Source: Camarhynchus parvulus | Taxonomy: Eukaryota > Chordata > Aves > Passeriformes > Thraupidae | DNA: 64,000 nt | Assembly: GCF_901933205.1 (NCBI RefSeq) | Contig: NC_044573.1 | Coordinates: forward strand, 61,805,993-61,869,992 | Direction of reading: 5' to 3' | Shown here: piece after piece, positions 13,068-26,500 of the stretch | Layout of the letters: each line of letters starts with the position of its first letter | How positions within the stretch are numbered: the stretch's first letter is position 1 | The notes under the pieces: generated by a model | Seen by the model: the letters and a program-made list of their open reading frames with translations, nothing else | What the model was told of the DNA's origin: nothing | Databases searched by the model: none | Made by a program: the position numbers and the translations under genes

Positions 13068-13820
13068 ATTTGTCTCTTTGTTAGCTTTCATCTCATGTTT
13101 AATGTACTATTACAAAAAACTGTCAGAATTAAATATTACCATTAGAACATCTTGAAGAAAAGAACACTAATTTATATACGACTTCAAAGCCACAACCAAA
13201 ATATGCATCAGGATGTCGCTTCAGAGAATGGAAATGACTATTTTCTTTTAATCAGCAAGAATCTAAAGAACCCTGGAAAATATTCAAGATACATCAGGAA
13301 ATTTAGAACTTTTTTCAATCTGACATATTGATAATGGGGCAATATATTGAAATGAAAAAAGAATATAACATTTCAACTGAACTTACGGGATTTTGGATGA
13401 CATATTGCAAATAATTCAGTTTTCTAGAAATTATTTTGCCATTATGGTACCATTCTTCATGACATAATCAGATAAAAGAAAGCAAATTACTAATATTTTG
13501 ATTTTGGAAATAACTCTCTTTCTGTTAATAAAAAACAAAAACTAAACCAAAACAAAAAAATAAAACCGAGTTCCCCAGTATGAGTAGAGACTGCTCACAG
13601 TCAGTAGTGGATCATCATGTCACATCATATTGGTCATTCTGACAAGCGAGAAGTGTAGGAGTGACATCTTCATTTCACGGTAGTTTATTTTACATTCCAT
13701 TTGGCTACACCAGAATATAATTAAAAAGTGACATGTACTGGAACTGACTTCTACCCATTTGTTCAGAAACCTGAGATATTACCAAGTGTTTACCTTTTAA
13801 ATGTGTGCATGAGCTTTTTA

Positions 13821-13871
13821 TATTAGCATCGTATATGAATGCTAATAGATAGACTCAGACACGTTGAGTCT
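13821..13871. repeat. Two adjacent perfect short inverted repeats
   Basis: The first has 9-bp arms TATTAGCAT/ATGCTAATA around a 9-nt spacer (13821-13847). The second has 7-bp arms AGACTCA/TGAGTCT around a 7-nt spacer (13851-13871). They lie back to back in intron 3. Function unknown. Confidence 0.6.
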
Positions 13872-14757
13872 GTGAATTGGGCATCCTATTCTGAGATATG
13901 ATTTATAACTAGCCAAAAGCCAGTCTCTCCTAAGGCTGACAAACAGAAAAGATGAAAAATAAACAGCTTTGTAAAATTTGATCAGTGTGTATTTTTAGGA
14001 TTTCATAGCTCCCAAAGCACATGCAAACTTTCAAACACTCGAGTGTCTAAGTGTTAAAGGCAGTAGGAAAAGTCATAAAATACCTGACAGACAAAAATTC
14101 GAGATCTGATGTTCACTAGATTTGGAAACCTTAGCTCTTGCAATGTTTTGCCCAAGTGGAATTTCATCATCAACCAGGGGTGTGAATAGGCAGCAAGGCA
14201 TCTTACTGCACTATGTCATAAAAATTAAGTGCTCTGAGCACCCCGCCCCCTCTGTGCTGTAGTCAGTGCAGCCGAGGCTGCACACTGGCCACTCATTCAG
14301 GATCACTCCGTCAAATTCCATGTCCTACATGGAGATGTAGTAACATATTGCAGCAATCAAATGCTTAGTTACACTGAAATGGATTCTTTTTTGCCTTGGC
14401 CATTGCTAGATTTACAATCTTGCTTAATTTCATATATACTTTGTTTGGAATTTAAAAAGAACCAGTGAGCTTTTCCTTAAAATGGGGAAACATGCATCAA
14501 GTAAATTTTTAATTGTAGTCACAAGTTAATATTCAGAAGCACGAATAGAGATTTGGATATTTCCTTAGTTACTACTGCACCTTGAATTTATCTACCCAAA
14601 ACTCTATGGCAATTTAGATTTTTAATGAAAAATCCAAAATCTCAGAATTGATGCTTGTCATTTAGCATATAAAGAAGAAAAAATATTTTTTGAAATAAAA
14701 TCAGCCAACATGAAAAAAGGTGTTGTTTTTTTTGGTTTCGTTTTGTTTTGTGAGCTG

Positions 14758-14790
14758 TTTTTGGTTTGGTTTGGTTTGGTTTGGTTTGGG
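14758..14790 (+). repeat. (TTTGG)n pentanucleotide tract
   Basis: TTTGG is repeated about six times, ending 63 nt before exon 4. It lies in the region where a pyrimidine tract and intronic splicing enhancers act, and G-rich repeats there can influence microexon use. Confidence 0.85.
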
Positions 14791-14853
14791 TTTTGTTGGT
14801 TTGTGTTTTTCTTCAATCTTTTCTCTGATACCTGTTTTTTTCTCTTGGTTTAG

Positions 14854-14880
14854 GTGAAGTGGAACCTTCCCTGAAAAAAG
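14854..14880 (+). CDS. TRDN: TRDN exon 4: 27-nt microexon
   Basis: The acceptor tctcttggtttag ends at 14853 and the donor is AAAG|GTTGGT at 14880/14881. The nine codons read GEVEPSLKK across the junctions. This matches the short acidic-to-basic linker that in human triadin reads GEIDEPPLRKK and stands between the acidic cluster and the KEKE repeats. It keeps phase 1-1. The donor is weak (GTTGGT), so skipping of this exon is plausible. I am fairly sure of the exon because sequence, phase and position all fit. Confidence 0.85.
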
Positions 14881-17257
14881 GTTGGTCAGTTGCTTGATAA
14901 TAGAGGGAAAATATTTAGTAATCTTTTTAAGAATTAATTGTATGTCTGTGATATAAATTTTGACAATAGTTACATGGCAGTCTACTAGCCTTTTCAGTTG
15001 TGCTCTAGCAAACCTCTTAAATGCAAAACACAAATAATATTTACTGAGCTGTTTGTTGTAAGAATTTGTAAGAATTCTTTACTATTTCATTATTAACTTA
15101 CTATTTTGTTATTCTTTATTATTTAATTATTACAGAAAATCTGAAAAAAATCATATAAAAATAGAATTACAGAAAGGTTATTATTGTCCTTGCCATGCAT
15201 GTGGGACTTCTCTTAATGCAAAGAAGTTATATGTATGTCTGTATAGAAATAAAGTTCAGGAATAATAATATGGAAAGTATATTTAGTGAGAAATAGTGAT
15301 GAGGTACTGTCAAGTATTTTACCTGAAGCCAACACAGGCCCCTAAAGAAAGGACTGCATCCTAGTCTTCTGAAAAAATTACTTAGTTATCATTGAATTTT
15401 TAAAGCAGACAAGTGAAGGAAGTAGGATTTATATTATAATCTTTATGGATATTGAAATTGTTTTGCTGAAACATAAAACTTACATCCAACTTCTATTAAA
15501 TCAAAATGCAAATGTATTAGAAGGCTGGAATTACTGATGATAGAATGTAAATCTTTTCAAAACTAGGGCGTGTTTTTTCTCCATATTTAGCAAAGCTCAA
15601 GAATAGTAGGATGTGTAAGCAGCCCTATGTGAACTGAATTTGGAATCCATCAACTTCTCAAGGGGTAAATGCCCATATTGATGAATCTAGCACCCCAGTT
15701 GCTTCTGGGATTACAACCCAGTTTTCTCTGAAGTTAAATGGAACTGGATCAGGCTTCTATTTAATGAAATAATCTGTCAATCTCAATCTGTAATCCAATT
15801 AATTAATAGGCTTGAAGACCAGGAGCAGTTATCTTTCTATTGACGACTCATGTTAAGAAAACTTACAGACAGTGTAGGAAAAGGTTCCCTCTCTTTACTT
15901 CATCTATAAGAACTGTAAAACCTTCAGCCTTGTCTCTTTTCCCAGAGAGACAGGTGCATTTTAATTTTACAGAAGGTGCACAGAGCTGTAGCATATTGTT
16001 AGCAAGGATGTCCATGGGTGGAATGTGTCTTCTCACAACAGGCCATTGTAGGGGCCAGGCTGAAAGTGCTGTTACTTCATGGCTAGGAAGGCATAATCCA
16101 TAAAAACACTATGGACAGCGCCATGCTCAGCATTGCAATCCCTTTTCTGGAAATCAGTGACATAGGCCTCACCCATTGCAGAAAGATGTAGAAACAGAAT
16201 TCGGAGAAGTCATCTAAACAAGTTCAAGGCTGCTTAAATTGTAAGAAGTTGGAAGTTACTGTATGATTGTTTGGACCTAAATTGCTCCATCCAAGGAGCT
16301 GAGTATCTAACTGCCAGCTGGGAATGTTTTCCTTGCTATTCAAAGCTCCTGGCTCATGACCTGAATCCCGAGAGGGTCTTCTATCTTTGGTGTAAAGGAA
16401 ATGGACAAGAACCTGGTGATTTCTCCAGATCTGGTGCCTTACAGGATAATGCATCCACAAAGATGTGAAAAGGCCCAAATTCAAGCATTTCACCTCCAGA
16501 ACAGTAAAACAAATTTTGAGTGGGCTTTTCTACTTCCTGAATGTGTGCTCAAGATTCTCCCCCTGTCTTTTAGAGTTCAAGCATTCTCATGCCTGTCTCC
16601 CTGCACAACACTTTCTCTTGACTGTGCCTGCTGAAGATAATGCCCCTTTCTGTCATAAGTATTGCCATAAACTTTCACATTGCAACATCCTCAAATAACT
16701 TACCATCTCCAGGTGACTGGAGGTCTTCATTTCATCCTTGTAGCCAGGATCTGGCCTTGTTTATACTTGATTTTGTCACCTCTTTTACTGAGCTACAGAA
16801 ATACAACATATGTGGCCTGGAGCCATGAGTCCCTTGGAAATGTCAGTGCAGAGTACTGCACGTGTCCTCTCAGTGACCGACACCTCTCAGCCCTTCAGAA
16901 TTGCTCCTGTTTCTCTGCAGACTTCTCTTAAAACTGTATAAACATCAAGGAGCTTAATTTCTGGGGTCTAAGGCTAAGCAGAAGCTTACTGAGAGCTCTG
17001 TGGTGGGGTGTAGTGAACAGCTTTAGTGCTTAGGCACAGAGAAATTCTCTCCCAGCGCTGAAGGTCATGAGCCCAGAAGGCAGAGCCCTGGGAGGTGAGC
17101 TGAGGGCTCAGGTGAGCTCCTGCAGGTAGCACTCTCACAATCATCACAATCTGTTCCCCAGAGCACAAGGTGCAGATCTCTCCAAGTAGCTTCTCTCAAC
17201 TAATTTGTGCTGTCATTTACATGGTGCATAAATAAGACTTCCAGAAGAAAAGCTTTC

Positions 17258-17284
17258 TAAAACAAAACAAAACGAAACAAAACA
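17258..17284 (+). repeat. (AAAAC)n tract
   Basis: About five AAAAC/GAAAC units in intron 4. Simple sequence. Confidence 0.8.
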
Positions 17285-18542
17285 TGGCATTGGTGATTTT
17301 TTCCATGTTGCTGCTGTTAGGGCTGGACCCAAAAGAGGACCATCTATACAAATAGATTGGGGGGTTTTTGGGTGTCAAAACGTTAGTTTGACTCATGAAA
17401 TTAGAAGCAAATTTTTTGGTTATGGAGTTTTCTCTGCCTACTTGTAAAGGGCCATTTCTGCATTAAAATCCCTTCTAGTCCGAGCAGCAATTTCAGCTAT
17501 AGCTTTATGAAAGATTCTTCTTAAGGTGACACTGGTATTTGAACATTCTAAACAAAAAAAAAGTACTCGTGAGATTGTGAAGTACACTACTGCTGTCTCC
17601 AGAATATGAACAAATTGACATTTTTTTACATTTTTATGGAAAGCCAAATTTCCCTCTCAAATTTCACTCTGGAAATGTGCACTATGGTTGCTGTGCCTGA
17701 TATTTAAGTGTTTGTATTAAATCTAACTCAAAGTTATTGTGGTATTCATGAATACAATGAGAATTTTTGAAAAATCTCCATGTCTGTTGTTAGTGAATGG
17801 ACAAGTCTTCACTCTAGCAGCTTTTTGAATGCTGAAATGTTTGCACAAAAATTACTTTATAATTTAATATAGTAACTGAAAAAATAATATTGCTGATATC
17901 ACAGTACAATTGTGATAACAAAAATTCAAGGGGAGTGGCAAGGACATTGTCTAGCCATGAAAGAGGAAAAGTCTAATCATAATTATGATCCCAAAGAAAG
18001 CAAAGACCATTTTCCTAGAGATGTAAATTAAAAGCAAAGATAATAGAAGTACAAGTAATGACAATGGGCTTCCACAGGCAATGGGATTAATATCAGCTTC
18101 AGAATCCTTTGAAGATATGAAAATATCTCTCAAGCACCTTTTTTTTATTGCAATTATTTTTGCCAGTCCAAGTCTTATCACTAATATTTATCTTCAATAA
18201 TTGAAAAAGAATGAACATTTAATATTTTCTGGCAAAGTAGTATTCTTCGGTGGACATGGAGAATGATTATGCTGAAGGGGGCTTTGCAGTCTTTTACAAT
18301 GCACATTCTCAACATACAAAAACTATAGGACATTTTCACAAATGGCAGAGAGGTTTAATTCTTTCAGGATTAATTTGCTTTTAGTTTCATTTTTTTCTAT
18401 AATAATAGTAGTTATGACTGATAATCTTGTTCATTTTTTCAGGGTTAGTTTCACCTTTAGAGACACATTCTATTATTTGAGAGCTGCATGCCTGTATGTT
18501 TTTACTAGAAATTGTTGCTATAAAAAAGAAAATGGAGGGTGC

Positions 18543-18565
18543 TTTGTTTGTTTGTTTGTTTGTTT
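18543..18565 (+). repeat. (TTTG)n tract
   Basis: About five TTTG units in intron 4. The open frames that cross it on both strands are artefacts of the repeat. Confidence 0.85.
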
Positions 18566-21500
18566 TTGTGAGCACTACTGGCCTCAGTTGTGAGTTTGGA
18601 AAGGAGTTGACAAAACATAAAATTGGAAATAAAGATGTGCAAATAGTAAAGAACTACAAACACTTCAACATTGAGAACCATGCCTAAAAAGGTCTTTATT
18701 AAATTGAAAATCATTTTAGTTTCAATAAATACTATTCAATTAAAAAGCAGAGAAAAAAACAAATCACCATTTTGACAGTTATCCATCTCAGTATTACCGA
18801 AAAGTTTTATTATTGGCATAAGATTATTCTTACTGACAATCAAAGGAAACATTTCCTTCAGGTAGAGATGGATCTTTAATTTTATGTGAGTTAGTCTATA
18901 TGTGAGACAGAAAAATATGTTTTTGACTTTTTTCTTAGGAACATGTGATTTAAAAAATCATAAATTGCAACAAAAAGCCAACACAGACTAGAAATTTCTG
19001 TTAAAGGTCACAAGAAATTTTGTAAAAGACAAATAAGCTTTTTGGCAAGGCACCTTATCCATCTGTCTTCAGCTCAAATGAGAGTATCATTGCCAGAGTA
19101 TTAGGCTGGTTATTAATATGCTGAAGACACATCGTGCTCTTAAAAGACATGTCAGCTTCTAAGGGGATTGTCAGTTACACTGACTCACCCTCAGCAGCTC
19201 TGGCCAAGGTGTAGTTCCCCCAGACCTGATGCCAGACACCCACTCCTAACAACCCCTTCTCTACCCCAAGGTTAAAGCCAGTCAGACTTTAGTCATCACA
19301 ATATATTGGCTTGTTTGGACCTGGTTATTGATCTGTGCTAACAAACAAAGTGCTCCCAAAAGGAAAGGTTCTCAGACCAGACAATTTCCTGCATAGTTTT
19401 TTGGTGCAGTGATCAAGTAAAAAAATTATTAGTCCTACAATTTATCATGTGTGTTAGACTGTTTTTAACTCTTAAAGTACCTATGAATTTAGGATTAGAC
19501 CAGAAGCCCAGCTGACTCAGTGGATGGGACAGAAGTCCTTATTGCTGCCTTAGAGTGACCAGTGCAAATGCCTCAGGAAGTATATCAGAACTAATAAAAA
19601 CATCGTTATAATGTCCCATACTCCAAGCATTTTCCCCAGTGAAGGGACACAGTGTTTGCATGGCCGTAATCCACCTACAACTTCTTGTGAACCCAAGGCT
19701 ACAGGCAGTTTGGAAATGAGCTAGAGACAATAAATTCAGAATACCATAAATGCAATCTGAAAACTGTGTTACCAGTGTAGTTGTCATATACGTGTCTTTA
19801 AAAATAATTAGACTGTTCCATTGATCCCTAAAGTATATATCTATTTGTACTGATAATGCCTTCTGAATTCAGTTTCTTTTATGTTGCTGTATGGTAATGT
19901 TCACTTCTCTGTATATGAGTTGCTAGTAAAGATCTCACTAAAAGGCTTTTGCTGTTTCCCTAGGCTACACTTTACTATAAAGCATTTTGCATACCTTTGT
20001 GTAAAGTACTCTCTGCATTAAAAGATGGAAATCATTGATTGGTTCAATTCTCAGATGTTAAAGTGCTTTTCCAGATATGGGGTTTTTTTGCATTTTTCAT
20101 TTTTGTGGAATCCATTTCTGTTATTAATTTTTTTTTAACAATTGCATCTGGTTTTACTCACATTGATCACTACAGCAATTGCATATCCACCATAAAATAG
20201 CATTTTGTAAAAGAAAGAAAATATTTTCCATATTATGCAGATGAAAAAAGGCAATATACCATAAGGGTACAGGGATGTTCAATTATAGCTCTTTTGCCTT
20301 TTGCAGAATAGTAATTTGTTTTCAGCTTGAGCTGAAACTTTTCAATCCAAATTTACCAACTATATTTTAAAAGAGAAGGATAGAATTTTGGGCTTCAAGG
20401 CTAGTAGGGACCCTGGGCAGAAGTGTTAAAAGAGAGGTTTGCAGCTGTTGAAGATATCCTCTTAAATCAGGGAAAACCTTAAGTGAAGATAATGATGCAA
20501 TCTTTATGGAAATCTTAATTTGTGCCCCAGTAATGGAGCTCTGGGGAGTTCTCACTCTGAGAGGAGAGGGTATTAAGCAGATCCCCACTGGCTGGAGTCT
20601 GCTGTGCCTGACCTGGAAAATGAACAACCTTTCCAAAACTCAGTTAAAGGCACAGCATCAAAACTGGGGTGCTTGCATATTTCTGAGTGAACTCAGATCC
20701 CTGCACAGCTACTGCTGTGCCAAGGAGAGGATGTAGCAAACGGAGCCCATGCTCATGACCCACAGAAACTTCTCTCTTCGGCATGCCAAACCCCTAAAAT
20801 AAAATTGATTGGATCCAAATGTGATTGAATTTGCCGAGGAATGACTATTTACAGACTAATACAGTAAGGTAGAATCTGCAGAGTTCATGTTTTTGAAATC
20901 TTGGTAGAGTAACTGAGTCTGTGATCTCTTTTTATTGTATTTTTAACACCTTTCAAAAACAAAGAGACAAAACCAAAAGATCCAACCAAACAACAATTAA
21001 ATAGATTTGTATGGAAAAAAAAATTCCTTGGTGCTAATAAATATTAGAGCTTTTAGGTATAGTTGTATATATAATTTTGCTCTAAGAGGCCTACAAGCCT
21101 TGCCTGCATTTTTTTCTTTAGAAAATTACACTCAATTAAATGCAGACTGATAAAATTTGCTATGAAAAATACCATTTACCACTGGGCCAGTAACACCTTG
21201 CAGACTGGCATCCATAAGGAGAAGCATGTCAAGACAATTTCATGTTCCACTGGTTTTGATCATGTGTCTCCATCTCTGATTCGTTTAAGTAAAGAAGTTG
21301 TCTGTCTTTTGGCTCTTGATTTTAATCGAAGTACAAATAACATTCCTTTTTGATTTTAGAACTTAAAGGTACAGGACTGCTGTCTGGGAGTGAAAAACGC
21401 GGGCTTAACATCTTTATATATATTAAGAATAAAACTTTATGCTAAAATTTACAGGATTGAAAACTTTTAATATCTTCCACTTTCAGTTCTTTCAAAAGCC

Positions 21501-21680
21501 CAATCATTAAAATTCCACCATAAAAATCCACATATGATCTTCATGAAGAATGCCAGTTATGCTTACGGGACAATCAGTCAAAGATAATTGCAAGTACCTC
21601 CCTCCCTGTAAAAACCTTTCTGATAAGATATTGCTTTTCTGTTTCAAATGGAAACCTTACCAGAATAAAAACAAGACTCA

Positions 21681-21681
21681 A

Positions 21682-21746
<65 letters not shown>

Positions 21747-21764
21747 CAACAACAACAACAACAA
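21681..21764 (+). repeat. Compound microsatellite (AAT)n(AAC)n
   Basis: About 20 AAT units run directly into about seven AAC units. Read in one frame this gives a long polyasparagine, which is not a protein. It is likely length-polymorphic. Confidence 0.95.
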
Positions 21765-23528
21765 TTTATTTGGAAAGGGAAATGAAGGTAAGGGAATCCT
21801 CAGTTTAACAAGACAAATGGAATTTGACATGACCCTTCCCTTCCCAAAAGGGAAGAAGAAACCTTCATTCTCACTCTAACATGTAGTTGTAATTTCCAAA
21901 GAGGTGGATAAAAAATTCTGAAATCATACATAGCAGGTGCTGTGATCTGGTTCCTCATGTCATGGATGAGCACACAAACTGTTCAGCATTTTCATTGATA
22001 AGAGCAATTTGTCCCCTGATGCATTTTCAAGAAAGCTCTTACAACACATGCCTTCAGGAAAAGTTATGATGTACCCCAGCCTGAAGTTGCTCTGAGTCTC
22101 CAGAACAGGGAAATATCTAAGAAAACACTGGGGATAAGACTGTGCTACTGGCAAGCTGGTAGGGAAGTCACCAGGTTAAGCCATATATGTCACTCAGACT
22201 TTCCAACACTGAATGCTGGTATTTAAGGCCTTCTGTTACACTGCCTTTGGTTCCTGGATATGAGCACAATAAAAAATACACCAATTTAATTCCCCAATCA
22301 AGCATTTCCTGCTTGGTTTTTTTTTCTTCTTTTTCTTCCCCTGCACTTTTTTTCCTGTTGCAAGGTGTTTTTTTGGTTTTGCTGTGGGTGTTTTTGCCTG
22401 TAGAGCACAGCTACTTGATGTATTAGTAGTCAGATAGAAGTTGCACTCATGCACAGCTTCCTTTCTTCTCCTCCTAGCCCCGCAAGGATAACTGTCACCC
22501 CCACCAGCTGGTACTATCTAGATTAAAAATAGACATCAGCTGCACAATTGTAAATTTCTCCCGAGGATACCGACAGCAAGAGAGTAGACTACAATTCTTC
22601 ACACAGAAAACTTCTAAAAACACATTAGAAATGACATCTCTCCCATCTTCTAAATCTCTTAACACCACTCACTCTAGCCTTGCCCTCAGTACCTGTTTCC
22701 ACCAACTCTTCAGGATAATCAGCTGCCTGCTACCAATTAGTCCTGATAAACTAGCAAGGATATAGCCCCACTAAATTGCTGGCAATAGCTGTAAGGATTT
22801 TAACTGCTCAAAAGCAAATTATTAAACTCTGGCTCACCAGACTCTGAGTTGGACTAATTTTCCTTTTCACATTTAGATATTTGTAAGAGAGAGAATGCCA
22901 AAGCACTGAAGGTGTAAATCACTGGGTTACCTGTAACAGCTGATGAAAAAGATGACCAGCTGGTAAAATTTGTTAGGGAAAAAAATTTATTCTCATTTCA
23001 TAGAAAATTCCATCTGCTTAATTATCCCCTTAAAACAGTAGATATATTAGAACTACATTCTTTCTCACTGCAGTACTTAAGTAGAAAGAGGTTGGTTTTA
23101 AGCATGGAGTGTAATGTTGAATGTCAGGTTCAGAGGTAAATCCCCAGGTCCTTTGCCGACTTTCTGGGTTACCTTGGGTAAAGCATTCTTGTGTTTCAAA
23201 TGGGGACTCTTTTTTTTCCTCACTTTGTCTCTTATATCATGGACATTTTTAATATGGTTTTGGGGATTTTTTAAATGTATATTTAATCTGTAAGATGGAA
23301 ACTCAGCGGAGGGTGAGGTATAGGTGCTATTTCAACAATACCAGAATGCTACTCACCATTTTATCCTCTAATGAAGCAAGATGCAAGGCTGTGCTTTCCC
23401 ACTAAGAGGAGAAATGCATCCCTTTTAAGTTTGAACTCCTGTGTTACAGAGATGAGATATTTATATCATGTCATAGCTCCTCGTGGTACCTAAAGTAATT
23501 CATGTAGGCTAAAGCTCATAGATGCTAG

Positions 23529-23586
23529 TATAACACAGTAAAATTGAAATAGCTGAGAATAATGCTATCCATTTTACTGTGTTATA
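23529..23586. repeat. Perfect 16-bp inverted repeat with 26-nt spacer
   Basis: The left arm TATAACACAGTAAAAT (23529-23544) is exactly complementary to the right arm ATTTTACTGTGTTATA (23571-23586). The transcript can fold into a 16-bp stem with a 26-nt loop. It could be the ends of a very small relic element or a hairpin. It is too short and too loop-rich for a typical microRNA precursor as it stands. Confidence 0.8.
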
Positions 23587-26500
23587 AAAAAGGACATAAC
23601 AAAAAATCAAAATCAGAAACACAAAGGCAGACAAAGAAGGGAACCAGGAGCCAGGAGAATCTCCTCATGCCCTAGCATGAGGGGCTGTGCTCTTCATTCA
23701 CACTGATGGAAACCTGCACAGTGCTGACCCTTTAGTTCACACAGATTCAAGGGACTGAAATTATTTTCTCCATCCTGATCTTCTGGGACCCAGAGTGCAC
23801 AGCCAGGGCTCTGCTCTCGTTAGACACTGTCAAATGCTGTTAATGAAAATTAGCTGGGCGAGGGGTGGGGAAGCTGCTGCCCAGACTCTCTTGTTCAGCA
23901 GGGATTTCCAGTAAAGCTTCCTGCAATACTGATCCTCAGCTGACTGGTAAGGTCTGTTTTAGGTCAACAGGACACAGATAAATCAGCCTGACAGCAATAT
24001 AGTTGAGTGTGTCTCCTTTCAGTATCTTGAAATGGTCAGTGAGAAGATTCCTAGCTTTCCTTCTTGGACCTATTTAAAATAATCACCCTGTATGTTCTGT
24101 ATATCTGCACAAGACCTGAGGTCTAGAGAAATTATCATCAAGCTGTATCCATATTTAAGGAAATACTTATCCATTCAAAACCCAAGCAACACAAGGGGAA
24201 AGTTAATTTTTCATGTCTGCCTAATAATTTAAGAAAACAAACAATGAAATACAGCTTTTAAAATACATATTCCCTTACAATAATTTAATAAATTGTGCTG
24301 TCATCTCATAAAGAATCTGAATGGTTGCTGTGGTGACAAAGATTATCCTTGCGGCTGCTTGATTCTGTCATTTTTCTAAGCATAAGTTCGTAATATTTAG
24401 GATTTATTAACAATGTGTCACACTGATAGAGATGAATTACATGCTTTAAACTGGCCATGTAAGTCTTCTATGATATTACAACCACTTTGTCAACTCAGCA
24501 ATAAGATACGATGTGATTACTACAAAATTAAAGCTATTTGTCTTAAAAGATGAAGCAGAGAGTATCAGAACTCTCATAAAACAACACAAAATTTCCAATA
24601 ATCTAATGTGTTTCCTGTTTTAAAAAACTTCGAAGTTAACAAATAGTTGTTATTTTCTGTTTTGTAAATTGATTCAGTTTAGCTTATATTAAGACTGGAT
24701 TTATTTGTACTGGAAAAATTTGGGATGTGATGTGTCAGAATTGATGTAATCCAGACTGCAATTTTTTATGATGGTTCAGACTTTAATGGGAAGTTTGTGA
24801 AGAGACCTCAGTGATGGGATACTTTGCAGTGTGTAAATGCATATATGCACACACTTGTGTGTTAAGAAGATGTACTTCACTTCTAGGAATTTGGGTATGT
24901 TTTCTTTGTGATGTGTGGTATCCTAATTGTAGCAGAAAATTAGATGAAGTTCTCAGTGCAGCCATCTAAAAAGGTAACTTTTTGTGCAACTTACTTGAAT
25001 ATTTGTTTGAAGCAAGCCTCACTACTGATACAGTGTGAGCCTGATTTAAATAACCAGCTCTAGATCCATTGCTCCATACATATTTTCCAGTCAAACTGGA
25101 AAGCAGTAATTTCCCTAAATCAAAAGAAATTTTAAAACGTTTTTTTAATAACAATGATTTTTTCTTATTTTATACTTATTTTTTCAAGAAAAATAGGCCT
25201 GTTTTCTGTAGTGAGACACATAATATAGGGTAGAAATGCAGCAGAGCTGAGGCATTTTAAAGCAAGCAAGGAATCTGTGTATGTGTGACTCTGCCTGAAA
25301 AATATGATTTATTCATATTCATCTCAGTATGTAGGGTGACCTCTTGAACTGGGTGAGATATGTCTCCACTGAATGTTGCAATGCAGAGGAAGTGACTCAG
25401 CTTTTTTTAAGTCTCCTGAGTCAGTGTTTGAAGGCAGTGGTATGGAAAAGTGCTCAGACGTGCCCAGAATTAGGGAGCAATCTTCCATCTGTTACTGTCT
25501 TGCACCATTCCTACCACTTATGCTACCTAAACTAGACCACATAGCCATTTAAGCAAAGCAAGTGGGAAAAGTTTGAAAATCCAGCAACAGGATTCTCTCA
25601 GTCAATAGAAATAAAATATCCTCACATATTTTAAAGAAAAATAATCCAGGCCTAGCTGAAACACAGTAAATCAGTAGAGTATGTTTCTTCTTATTCTCAC
25701 CCTTTGGTGTTTATAGAACTATAAATGAACTGCCACCCAGGCTGAAAAGAGCAAGAGAACTGAATAAAAACTTATTTTAGCCTAATGACATCATATAATT
25801 AGCTTAGTTATGTTTCCATACATTAGTGGTTAACAGTGATGTCTTTTACCCTATTTTTACTCTTTATCTCAGTGAAAAAAATATTCTATCTGAAGACAAC
25901 ATAGCCTGATGCGATAGAATAGCTATGTTTTTGCAAACCACACAATAATTATTTCAGATACCAAATACTGTACAATAAAAACATTCTGCATTATTTTCAA
26001 GGACTAATGTAAATATCTGGGAAGGGGAAATTTTGTTTCCTACTGGATTTCTTTGGCAATGTGTCTCCTGAGAAAATTACTAAGGTTGTAAGTGAAATAT
26101 TTCAGTTGTCTTCAATAGGCATTAGAGTAGCTTAGGCTTGAGATGTAATATGCATAGCTTTTCCTCTGTTGGATTAATTTTGGGGTCAGGGTTCTTGTTA
26201 TTTAGACCCTGCAGACCACAGGTAACACTGAAACACAAGAAGCCATCTCCCACAGACTCTAGTGAGATTTGCATTTGGTTTTTTTCATACAGTATTTTAG
26301 AGCAGTTTCCTTCTACAGGAAATATGTGCACAATACGATAACCCAGGCACTCTGTATAGTCTTAATGACTTCACTGCAGAGCTAAAATAAATGCTCTTTA
26401 AATTTCTACAACTGTGTGCAAAGAGGGCTATGCACATTTGATTTAATTCTGGTTTGCTTTTTCAAAAATTCAGCATTTTACCTTTTTTTATATTATCCTG

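Larger units (their letters stand above)
12909..14853 (+). other. TRDN: TRDN intron 3
   Basis: About 1.9 kb, AT-rich. It contains a weak candidate cryptic exon at 12994-13067, two adjacent small hairpins at 13821-13871, and a TTTGG pentamer tract at 14758-14790 just before the next exon. Nothing else is recognised. Confidence 0.8.

Noticed and set aside
14701..15033. 110-residue minus-strand open frame
   Set aside because: It arises from the TTTGG repeat (Lys-Pro-Asn-Gln repeats) and overlaps the triadin microexon on the other strand.
15950..17180. Cluster of overlapping plus-strand frames in a GC-richer part of intron 4
   Set aside because: Frames overlap in several phases with no domain, start or splice context. 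It could be an old unrecognised repeat.
21550..21879. 109-residue open frame with a long polyasparagine stretch
   Set aside because: It is created by the AAT/AAC microsatellite in an intron; there is no splice context and no known protein.
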